From Bolinopsis microptera (taxonomy: Eukaryota > Ctenophora > Tentaculata > Lobata > Bolinopsidae), in contig NC_087075.1 of NCBI RefSeq assembly GCF_026151205.1, positions 8,111,303-8,175,302 on the forward strand: DNA of 64,000 nucleotides, written 5' to 3'. The notes under the pieces were generated by a model. It saw nothing but the letters and a program-made list of their open reading frames with translations, was not told the DNA's origin and did no database searches. Both the position numbers and the translations under genes were made by a program. Each line of letters begins with the position of its first letter. The first letter of the stretch is position 1. Shown piece after piece: positions 1-12,200 of this stretch.

Positions 1-253
1 AATTTTCAATAAGAATCTCAATATATTGAGCATTTATTGCAAATTTCTCTGGATGTTATACAAGGTAGTTATATAGTAGGTACCCATACTTGCAATAAAG
101 TTCCTCCTTACCTGTTATTGAAATGCTGTTAAAATTTGTAGTTGGTGGTTAAGAATGTGGTCCTCCATAATCCCGATAGACTTCCAAATATTCACATTGT
201 AATATACATCTATTTTTTGTAGACCTTATAAACACTGTTATTTATTCAAACAG

Positions 254-3200
254 GTGAGGTATTCTCGCTCAACAATGCCCTGTGCATGGCTATAATGTTG
301 GTAATGTACGACTTCTGCATTGAGGAGGATTCAGAGAAGAAGCTTAAGGTGGGACGAGACAATGTTTAATTTTCATTATTTTAAATTCTCTTAGATTGAG
401 GTTAAGAAAAAGAATCTCGTTTAACTTATCACATTTATCTTTAATCTCCTTAGCTTTCCAATACCTATATTTAACAAGTTGTAAGGTTTACCCTCACTTT
501 TTCAGCTGACATACATTCTAGCAATACTGAGCGGGTTTGCGTTAACCAATCAGCACACAGCATCTCTTATCGTTATTGCTCTTGTATGCTTTGTATTGTC
601 GGATCTGCTTGATCATGAGGTATTTACATCTTTTGTAAAATTGCTTATATTTAGGATACAATTGTGCAATTTATTATATAGATAATGTTGAACTTAACTA
701 TTTGATACGCATGAACAATATTCATAGGACCACGTTCCGATGAATTGAGAGGGGTCTACTTAAATTAAAGACGGAACGCGCGGTGTACACTATTTAGAGA
801 TCTCTACGCGCACGGACAAATTATTTACGCACATTCAGACTTTCATTTCATCACAAAGCCCGCGAACAACCCTGAGGGCTGGGCACAACACCCCTCAGGA
901 CCGATTTGTCACTTTGCTCGACCCTGATTTGATCTAGAAAATACTATTTTTTCAGCTGATCACTACACAGAATGTAATCAACCTGACTATCGCTGGGTTA
1001 TCCCCGATGATTCTGTACCTACAGGTTAGGAGAGCGTTGCCAGCCAATTACATTTTCATGTTCTATTATTAGCAGCAAAGTATAGAATTTCAGAAACGCT
1101 ACAATTCATCAAGGTATGTTGTATACTGACCGAACTAATCCGATGAAATCATTTTACCAAACATTTATTTCAAAACCAGCATTCAAGGTCCCTCCCCAAA
1201 CCTTATATTTTTCCCTCAGTTACCGATCCCTCCCCAAACCTTATATTTTGCCCTCAGTTACCGATTGCGAGTTATCTGAGAACAGCGCGGGTATCCTGGG
1301 GTGATCACCGAACTACGGAGGGTTTCCTGTTCCATTTCTTCAGAAAGGACTATGGCACACTCAAATTGGTTAGTTCTTACAATTTTCTTATTGCACAAAG
1401 TGGAAATTTTATTCCTCTGTCGAAATAATGTCTGTTCAGATAATTGTATTACCTACCAAAACATTATCAGGTTAAGAATGAAGCGGATGTTGACATTTGG
1501 AGGAACTATTCTATCCTAACAGTTGATCTTATGAGAGAGTTGACCATACCAGTTCTACTACTCGCTCTCTTCGCAACTACAGCAATGATATGGTAAGAAA
1601 ACAGGACAATTTCATACGTTATACTTAAGTTTGAGATGTGTGTAACCTATAAGTGTTCCACAATAACTAAAAGTTATGTTTAGTCAGTACATAACATACA
1701 TTATTGTACAAATTCCTCGATCTCAAGCCATTGCCAAGACGGAGAGATGAGTAGCAGAACATGATTAGGGAGGGGAGACACAATTGCTGGTGACAATGTC
1801 CAGGAAAATAATTTAAGCTTGGACCCATGAAATATAACAATGCAATTTAAATTTGTTCTTTATTAGTTCAATAAGGAACTGTATTGTCCAAATTAATTAG
1901 TCACGTGATATTTGTGTTGTTCTATGATTATGTTGAGCAGTTACATTGTTCAAAGGATAAGCTTGATGTGTTCAGACTTCAGACTAAGTTTGGGATTCTT
2001 AAATTAGGGAGGGGAGACACAATTGCTGGTGACAATTTCCAGGAAAACAATTTAAACTTGGACCCATGAAATATAACAATGCAATTTAAATCTGTTCTTT
2101 ATTAGTTCAATAAGGAACTGTATTGTCCAAATTAATTAGTCACGTGATATTCGTGTTGTTCTATGATTATGTTGAACAGTTACATTGTTCAAAGGGTAAA
2201 CTTGCTGTGTTCAGACATGCAACTAAACCACAAGAAAATATTCAGTTAGTTGGTTCAAGTATTGCAAGTGTGAACACTTTAGGTATGAAAAGGGTTAATT
2301 AGAACATACTACTTTTAGGGAGTCCTCATATAATCAAGATTCAAGACCTAAAAATATTTTCAGGCGGGAGCACGACAGGAAGTTTGTATGTTTCCTTAAA
2401 ACCACGTTTGTCCTTTACACTGGTTTCTTCTGCTCCTTCGCTAATATCACTGACATTGAGGGTATCTACAAAGGAGTGGTAGGTGAACTTTGTTTATGTT
2501 ATTCTATTGTTTTGTTTTAGTTCAATCAGCTTGTTCTTGCTAGTTTTTATCAGCTGAGTTCAGCTGAGTTCAGCTGAGTTAGCACCTTTTCTCGAAAAAC
2601 GACAAGTTTCTGTTGAAAAATTAGTTTGTTCTCTCATATTTCGTTTTAACGAAATATGAATTTAAAAATTTAACTCTCCCCAAAGGTTTATCATCTGAAT
2701 TGTGACGAAAGGTTAAAATATAAGCTCATACTTAATCCATTCGTATTATAACTTATTATATTATGATTTATGTAACTATAAATTAAGTAAAACACGACTA
2801 TCACTTCACTAGTTACGGCGGTATCTCTTTTGGGGGAGGTGTAAGTTAACCTGCATGATGATTTACAGACTAATTGATGTTAATTGCACGTGATATTTTT
2901 AATAACGTGTGAAATTCCCGTGATGTTTGCTAATCACACGTGAATTGCACGTGATGTTTATGAAACACGCGTGAATTGCACGTGATGTTTGTGAATGTGT
3001 TGAACTGTAGCAGTGAAACATCTATGTTTAATGTTTATGTAAGAAGGAAAATTCAAGAACATTCATCGAGAAGAATCTGAAAGCACCGCATTCAGGCATA
3101 ACTGATAGCTTGATAGCACATTTATAGTAAAACAAATAACTAATGCATCTATAAACATCGATTTAACATTTGAAAACATTCGTATATAATCTTACAAAAG

Positions 3201-6200
3201 TAACTTTACAGAATATAGATAATTTAAAGAACTTAGAGGCTACAACTCGTGTAGTTGCCCAAGTAAGACTCTGTGTAAACCTATTGATTGTCTGATTAGT
3301 GATTACACCCTTGTTTGTTTAAATACGAATAAAAAGAATTACTGTACAGTGTACAAGCCCAGATTTCACAAGGAATTTGCAATGATTTTATCATTTGGTT
3401 AAATAATCACTTCTGCACTGGTGGACGCTTAATTGCACAATGTTAGTTTTATTTAGTTGATCCTATTCACTAGTGAATTATCATATTTCTTGACTTAAAC
3501 ATGAATCTTGACCGCTACTGTTTTTTCAGAAAAATGTTCATGTATTTTTAAATTTCATTGTTATAATTCCCAGCCTCCGCTTTACCCCAGGACTAAGAAT
3601 AGTCTGATCTGTTTCTGCTTGACCATCACGTGACCATCACGTGATAGGTTCTAGTCATGTGACAGGTTCTAGTCACGTGCCAAGTTCTAGTCAGGTGACA
3701 GGTTCTAGTCAGGTGACAGGTTCTAGTCACGTGACAGGTTCTAGTCACGTGACAGGTTCTAGTCACGTGACAGGTTCTAGTCACGTGCCAGGTTCTAGTC
3801 CGGTACCACCTGACCACTGAGGATCATGTTGCCCGTCATCAGCTCCTCCTGCATCTCACACATGAAGTACCCGAACCTGCTCTCTATAATCTGCACGTCG
3901 TAACAGTCCACTGCTTCGTAGTAATACGCTCTGTTGAAGTCAGGTTTAACACGTGGTTTAACACGTGGTTTAACACGTGGTTTAACACGTGGTTTAACAC
4001 GTGGTTCAATAATCAATAATCATGTTGCGTAAAAAACAAATATAAATCACGTAATTTTTCAAAAGATAAATTTGTTATGACCGAAAGACTTACTTTACTT
4101 GACATTAAACCCAAGCACGAACTAAGCGCTAAGTAGCTGACTTAAACCAACCAATCAGAACACAGTACTCACACCACGTGACACAAACCAACCAATCAGA
4201 ACACAGTACTCACACCACGTGACACAAACTAACCAATCAGAACACAGAACTCACACCACGTGACACAAACCTACCAATAAGAACACAGTACTCACACCAC
4301 GTGACACAAACCAATTAATCAGAACACAGTACTCACACCACGTGACACAAACCAACCAATAAGAACACAGTACTCACACCATGCGACAAAAACCGACCAA
4401 TTAGAACACAGTACTCACACCACGTGACACAAACCGACCAATTAGAACAAAGTACTCACACCACGTGACACAAACCAACCAATCAGAATACAGTACTCAC
4501 ACCACGTGACACAATCCAACCAATAAGATAAAAGCACCCCTACCTGTAGTTGATGAATCGTTCCTCAAGTTCAGTGTAAAGCTCAATAGCCTCCTTACAA
4601 TACTTCTTCTTCTTTGAAAACTCTTGTTTTTGTGCATCTTGAAGTAGATTATAGTTAGCTTTCTGGTGAGCTTGAGATAGAAGATCTATTGAACCCATTC
4701 CTTTCTTCTTCTTGGGTTTCCTTTTTTTAGCCTTCTCAAAGAAAACCAGATCTCCCGAGTTAGCAATACTAATCCCCATAACATTGAAGTAATCTCTAAG
4801 GATAATACAAATCTTATCAAACGGAAATTTTTTGACTTCCTCTGAGCTAACAGCGCCTTTAAGAGCCTTTGCGTAAACAAAGTGGATGATCTCTAGTTTT
4901 GTAGTATCGTAGTCCTGTTTCTCCTTGTTCAGTTCCTCCATTAGGAACCTAAACTTGTCGTCCTCGTTGATAATAGGGTTCATATCAAGTGAGGGTATTT
5001 CACTCATTTCTGCTATGCTGGACTGTGAGTTGGTTTGACTGTGGTACCTGTGTAGGAGAGACGTATTATTGTTAGTTAGTTAGTTAGGAGGCAGGTTATT
5101 TTAGTTAGTACTTAAAAGTAACTAAAATAACTAAAAATAACGTATTAAAATAATTAACTAAAATAACCTGCCTCCTAACTAATAATAACCCATTTTCCAG
5201 ACTCTGGAAAACGAGTGGGAATTTGAAAATCTTATGAAAACTATTTAGTAATTAGTAGTAATTAGCAGTAATTATCAGCAATTAGCAGTAATTATCAGTA
5301 AATAACAACATACCCATCAGATCGATCCTCATACTCTATATGATGTTCTTTAATTGGTGCTATTCTCGTCGGGAACTCGTACTGTTCGTCGTTATTGAAG
5401 AACAGATCGTTTGCTTTGCCCTTATCTGGGATTATCCAGTTGTCTGTTTCTTCAGGGTCTACCTTCACGTGTAGTCTCACCTGAACCACATGTAATTAAT
5501 TAACATTTAATTAATGATCCATACTATTTTGTAATTAAATAAACATGCGGTTAAAATATTTTGTGAATTTGTCTGTTAGATCTGAGTTTTTAGGTTTCAA
5601 ATATAAAATCACGTGCAACTTGAACGATCAAAATAAATTAAAACAACAGACTGATTAGTCAATTAATAACAATATACAGGGTGTACCGCATGTGGGACAC
5701 CCTGTACTCGTCGTATCCCTGCTAACCTTCATATTATTCTGTTTCTTTAAAAGGCGCACGTGCACGCGCAGACTCACGTCCCTGTACGGGTCCTGGTCGA
5801 CGGACGAGTCCGCCACGGACCGGGTTGCGGAGGTACCTGATTATTATTGATATTGTTAGAAACAGCATTACTGATTATCTCGTCAGATAGTCAATTATTG
5901 AATAATGTCCGGATTATTTTGCTCGTATGTAGGGGGGGGTCCAAGGGGAACTTTGGGGAACTTTGGGAAAGTCCCCCAAGATTTCTGAAGTTCCCCAAAA
6001 AAAAGTTCCCCAAAACTCCCCAAAGTTCCCCAAAATTCCCCAAAATTATTCAAAATTATTCAAAATTATTCAAAATTATTCAAAATTATTCAAAATTATT
6101 CAAAATTATTCAAAATTTCTCTAATATACATTAATACCCATTAATGTTAACATGTATGTTATTATAAGGTATAATCTTAACTTACTTGTTGATACTTGCA

Positions 6201-9200
6201 GCATGATAATTTTTTTGGCATAATAATTTTTTTGGGGAACTTTGGGGAATTTTGGGGAACTTTCTGAAGTTCCCCAAAAAAAATTTCCCCAAAATTCCCC
6301 AAAATTATTTGTTTCATTGATAATTTTTTGGGGAACTTTGGGAAAGTCCCCCAGGTTTCCTGAAGTTCCCCAAAAAAAAGTTCCCCAAAACTCCCCAAAG
6401 TTCCCCTTGGACCCCCCCCCCTATGTAGTCACATTTTATGTAAAACACCCTATAATTGTAATTGATTAATTATCCACTAATAAATCAATTAATTGATACT
6501 GATAGTTGCAAATTTTCGGTGTCAACGCCATCTTCAGGCTATAATAGCCTGAAGATGGCGTTCCATTTGTCCTTGTCTCTTTCAACCAGATATTATCCAA
6601 CTATCAGTATTGCATCACGAGACTAATAAACAGCGAACTACTCCAACAATTGATAATCAATTAATTAATTAAGTATATAATCACCTGACTCAGACACGGC
6701 GTCGATACTTTTAGTACTTTTAGTTGCAGTAGACCCGGCCTTCTTAAGATTAAGATCAAAATACTGAGTCATTCCTTTAGAGTTTATATCATCATCTTGT
6801 GGCAATGGTGGGAATTGTTCTACTGGTATTTCCGGCTTCTTTAAACCAAGGAGAGTTAGTATCCGGTCCATTTTAGCTGGTGTTACCACTGGTTACAACT
6901 GGTTACCACTGGTTACAACTGGTTACCACTGGTTACCACTGGTCACGGTGGATGGTGTTATGACAGAGTGTCGTTTTCAGAGTGTTGTTTTGTTAAATGA
7001 CCATGGCCTGGTATTGGTTACAATTTAAGTTCTACAAGCTGTACATGTTAATTCGGGGGGGGGGGGGGGGGGCAACGCCCCAAAAGGCCCCACAAATATC
7101 GAAAATCCAAAAAGGGCCCTAGAAATCGGGGCCTTTTGGGGCGTTGGCAACAAATCGACGATAACGAGCGATAGATTCGGGATGATTAACAGCTTAAGAA
7201 AAAAGTGAGATAACCGAAAACAACCCTTAAACCGCACAAAACAACAAGCCGACTGATCACACAAACAGAAAAGCAATGCTGTGATTTACATGTTACTGCA
7301 TCAGTTCCTCACAATACAGCTCAATCAACCTTCATAACTGCCCGGCTCAACATGGGATTAAGAACACATACATCTAATGTGGCCTATAATATCAGCTCCT
7401 TATACATGCCCTTATATGGGCGTCAGGTGGTCTCACCATGTGTTTATTGTCATGATCTGTTCAGATGGTGGAATATGCTGGACTAAGCTGCAACCACTTC
7501 TGGTGCTTTTTTAGCTGTTTAATGACTGAACATAATGGAACTTAGTGTAGTTGCTAGTGAGGGGTACCCAAATCTCCCTGGATCAGAAACTACTTAATTC
7601 ACGTATACACAGTGAGATGCTAGTTTGTTCTGTACTTCTGTTACTTGAGAAACAGGTAGGCCTGTATAGGTGGCCTTTTACAGTTAACACGCACGTGCAC
7701 TAAGGCGAAACAACAAAGCAAGTCAAAACAAGCGTTATTTATTATAAACAGTTCCAGTTTAAACAGAATAGGTTCCGTTAATGCCCCATATTCAGTGTTG
7801 TAATTACTTTTCACATACCAGTGTTCAATACATGACTAAAACAGAGCGTATACATTTAGTGTACGATTCAATACTCTGTAAATATATTATATATAATAAC
7901 TAATAATGAGTTTCTTTACTGTCCTATGAGACCAGGAATGGACAATGTGATGGATATTGAATTCCAGTGTTCATAAGAAAATATAAGAGTCAAGTGGAGG
8001 AGGTCACACTATGTTTCTCTTAACCCGGGACAAAACAACGAGCTTCAGATAATTCTAATTTTACCGAAACTTATAGTAAAGTTCAAGCTAGATTTTACTT
8101 TTGATTTCAGCGCAAAATGAAGCTAGGTATCAGAAATAAATGTCCTTCGGAAAAGGATAGTATACACAATTACACACTACACTATAAAATATGAGTCAGT
8201 CATATGACTTATCCTATCTTCTTTTCTAACAGTGTTTGTAGAGTACATAATTGATATTATTGTGCAATAATTAACGGGATATATCGTAACACCCCAATAT
8301 TGATGAGGGAATTTCCACTAAAACCTATCTTAACGCTTTTTTGGTGTACTCAAAGATTGATAAGTTATGGGAGGGGGCAATGGAGGAAGAGGGTCTAGCG
8401 GCGGCGGTTGAGGGAGGGTCTAGCGGCGGCGGTTGAGGGAGGGTCTAGCGGCGGCGGTTGAGGGAGGGTCTAGCGGCGGCGGTTGATGGAGGGTCTAGCG
8501 GCGGCGGTTGAGGGAGGGTATAGCGGCGGCGGTTGAGGGAGGGTCTAGCGGCGGCGGTTGAGGGAGGGTCTAGCGGCGGCGGTTGAGGGAGGGTCTAGCG
8601 GCGGCGGTTGAGGGAGGGTCTAGCAGCGGCGGTTGAGGGAGGGTCTAGCAGCGGCGGTTGAGGGAGGGTCTAGCGGCGGCGGTTGAGGGAGGGTCTAGCG
8701 GCGGCGGTTGAGGGAGGGTCTAGCGGCGGCGGTTGAGGGAGGGTCTAGCGGCGATTGTCAGATTTCTCTGTGGCCCGCTAGCAATATACTGTCGCTACAT
8801 TTCAGCGTTATCTTTGAACAACAAAATTACTTCGAAGAAATGCAGCATTTTGGGCCCTGCAGACTTCTGATAAAAACACCCGAGCGTCCTTAATCTTTCA
8901 ATCCTCACACAAAAAATTGACTATAATAATCTCTTCTTCTGGACGCAGCAAGCTTTTCAGCCGCTTAACATCTGCCCGTCTATCAGTTCGTTTTACTCAA
9001 GTTTCATGTTCGACACTGAAATTCTGCCTTGTGACTCTCACTTTCAAAATAATCGCGTATAGATTTTAACGCTGATAATTCAACATTCAAGACCTTCAAA
9101 AACACAAGTTACACAGATATTTCAAGGTACAAGAGGAAGCCTATCTTGAACAGACATACCTACCCCCAATATTCTTGCAGTTGGAGCGGTTTTGGTTGCA

Positions 9201-12200
9201 GCCCTCTCTGTCCCTGGTACTGATGGCGGGTATTGGACTTCAGGAGCTCATACGACTCGCCAAGATCAGGAAGACTATCATGATGCCTGTTGCTTTTCTT
9301 ATTCTGGCTGCTAGAATCGTAAGTGAAGCGGGAGAGAAGGCGTGGGATAGTTAAATAGTTAATTATCGCTGTTTTTATCGTTTTGTTTTCGAACTTTGAA
9401 TGCTCCTTGATATAATTATTTATTAAATATAATGATTATCTCACAAAATATAATAGGCTGAATATTTAAAATATATTTACCTTCTCGTCAAACAAACCAA
9501 ACACCACTTCTCCGTTTTCAGCACAGCAACTACGGTCTGTGTGACCAAAGTGGGAATTATCACGTGGAGGAGTTTGGCCGACACGTGTTATCTCAACTTC
9601 CTAACAACACAATACTGCTAACTAGTGGCGACCTCAGTACTAACACTTTCAGGTTTAAAACCAAACACAAGGGTTTGTTTTTTTAGTAGATATTACTTCA
9701 GTAGTCAGTATTAAAACTTTCATGTTTAAAACCAAACACAAGGATTTGCTTTTTTAGTAGATACTAATTCAGTAGTCAGTATTAAAACTCCCCGGTTTAA
9801 AACCAAACACAAGGACTTGTTTTTTAAGGCGAGGCAATGATGTTAATATTGTGTGACATACCAGTGTTTTGTTTTCTTTGCGATTTTAATTTTTACTGGA
9901 TGTGGGTTTTTACTTTTTATGTGGTTGTCAAATCAAATAATGATTACGTTTACAAAACCTTACTAATTCATACTATTAGGCAGATACCTCACGATAATGA
10001 TTACGTTTACAAAACCTTACTAATTCATACTATTCTGCAGATACCTAACATTTACAAAACCCTTACTAAATACTAATTCATACTATTCTGCAGATACCTA
10101 ACGATAATGATTACGTTTACAAAACCTTACTAATTCATACTATTCTGCAGATACCTAATATTTACAAAACCCTTACTAATTCATACTATTTTACAGATAC
10201 CTAACGATAGCGGAGAACGTAAGACCAGATGTGGATGTGTTGGATCTATCCTTTATCGGATCTAGATGGTTTATACCTATCTTGGGACACCACATGGACA
10301 CTGTAAAATTCCCCGGTATCGGGTAAGTGATGTGGCGACGTCACGTTACTTTGCTGTGACGTCACGTGATATTATGGTGACGTTACGAGATTTATGGTCG
10401 TGTAGGGAATGACTCCTGTAATACGACGGCACTTGGAAATATGATATTCCGATGGGTATAGTGTATACCATCGTGTTTTCTTCTCGATGCTATAACATTT
10501 TTCTTCAACTATCCAATTATTTAATTTATTAATGAGATAATTATAATTAGATGAGTATCTCGTCAGGTACTCGCCTCAAGCGACGTGGAACAGTCGTCTC
10601 TACGACTTAGAACAGTTTTTAGACCACAATCTCGCTTCCAGACCCGTCTTTGTGTGTTTAAAACCCCGGAGTATAGACACTGTTTCTCTGCGAAAATACA
10701 ACGTTCTACCGTACTCCTTCTGTAGTCAGGTAACGTACTCCTTCTGTAGTCAGGTAACGTTCTCCTTCTGTAGTCAGGTAAAGTACTCCTTCTGTAGTCA
10801 GGTAACGTACTCCTTCTGTAGTCAGGTAACTTACTCCTTCTGTAGTCAGGTAACGCACTCCTTCTGTAGTCAGGTAACTTACTCCTTCTGTAGGGGGGGG
10901 GGTACCAATGGCATAAATGGCGTAATGGAGAATTGGCCAAACAAAATTTCCATTTATGCCATGAAATTCTATGCCATTTGATGAATTTTATGCCATTTTT
11001 CTCCATTCTATGCCATTGGTACCCCCCCTTCTGTAGTCAGGTAACTTACTCCTTCTGTAGTCAGGTAACGTTCTCCTTCTGTAGTCAGATAACGGACTCC
11101 TCCTGTAGTCAGGTAACTTACTCCTTCTGTAGTCAGGTAACGTACTCCTTCTGTAGTCAGGTAACGTTCTCCTTCTGTAGTCAGGTAACGTTCTCCTTCT
11201 GTAGTCAGGTAATGTTCTCCTTCTGTAGTCAGGTAACGTACTCCTTCTGTAGTCAGGTAACGTTCTCCTTCTGTAGTCAGGTAACGTTCTCCTTCTGTAG
11301 TCAGGTAACGTACTTCTTCTGTAGTCAGGTAACGTACTCCTTCTGTAGTCAGGTAACGTACTCCTTCTGAAGTCAGGTAAAGTACTCCTTCTGTAGTCAG
11401 GTAACGTACTCCTTCTGTCACTGGGAGACTTTGGGACCGGAAACTGATCCGGCCCCCAAAGAGGGGTCAGATCACGTCACCAATTAGTGACGTATAATTA
11501 GTGATGTGGTCCATGGATTGAATTTAATTGACATAGAAATGTGCTAGATCTGGGGTAGAGTTCACATGTCAATTCTGTAAATCATAGCTGTACATTAAGA
11601 AGTAAACATGATCTGACTGCTCGACTCGTAGATCACATAAGGGACGGACGGAGCTCTTGCTAAAGGGGGGGTTCTCGTATCAAGGGATGTGAGACGTACG
11701 TGTCAAAGGCATGCAAGGGGAGTGAGCCGATCTAGTGTTCTAGGTATTAAATATTGGGTGATAGAAGGTAGTAGTATCGCATTCTATCAACAGTCATGCC
11801 TACCTTCTCCAAGTTCCTCAACGGTTTCAGAGGATGTCAACAGGTGCTTGATTCTGACCAGGAGGTGACCGGGACATGATTTCAGGCCTGACCGGGACCG
11901 GGATACAAAATGTGACTTGACCGGGACTGAGATTCAAAGAGATTATCAATTTACCGGGACCGGGACCGGGATGAAAAATGTGACTTGACCGGGACCGGGA
12001 TAGCTCAAAATTGCCAATTCCGGTCGATTACTGGTTAATTCATGATCATAATTTATTACTCAAACTTGTTTAGCAATTTTAAACATTGTTGTATTTGGCT
12101 CAGAGGATGTTTGAAGATGTTGCTCTAAGGAGCAACAGACTATCATCTGGATCGGCTTGCTGTTGGAAAGACTCCTTCCAGCAGTATTCTGTACGACCTT

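Noticed and set aside
10563-11421. Repeat proteins (YSFCSQVT and LTTEGVRY type) of 100-150 residues on both strands
   Set aside because: They translate the 24-bp splice-site minisatellite; the only supported coding part is the end of TMEM260 exon 10.
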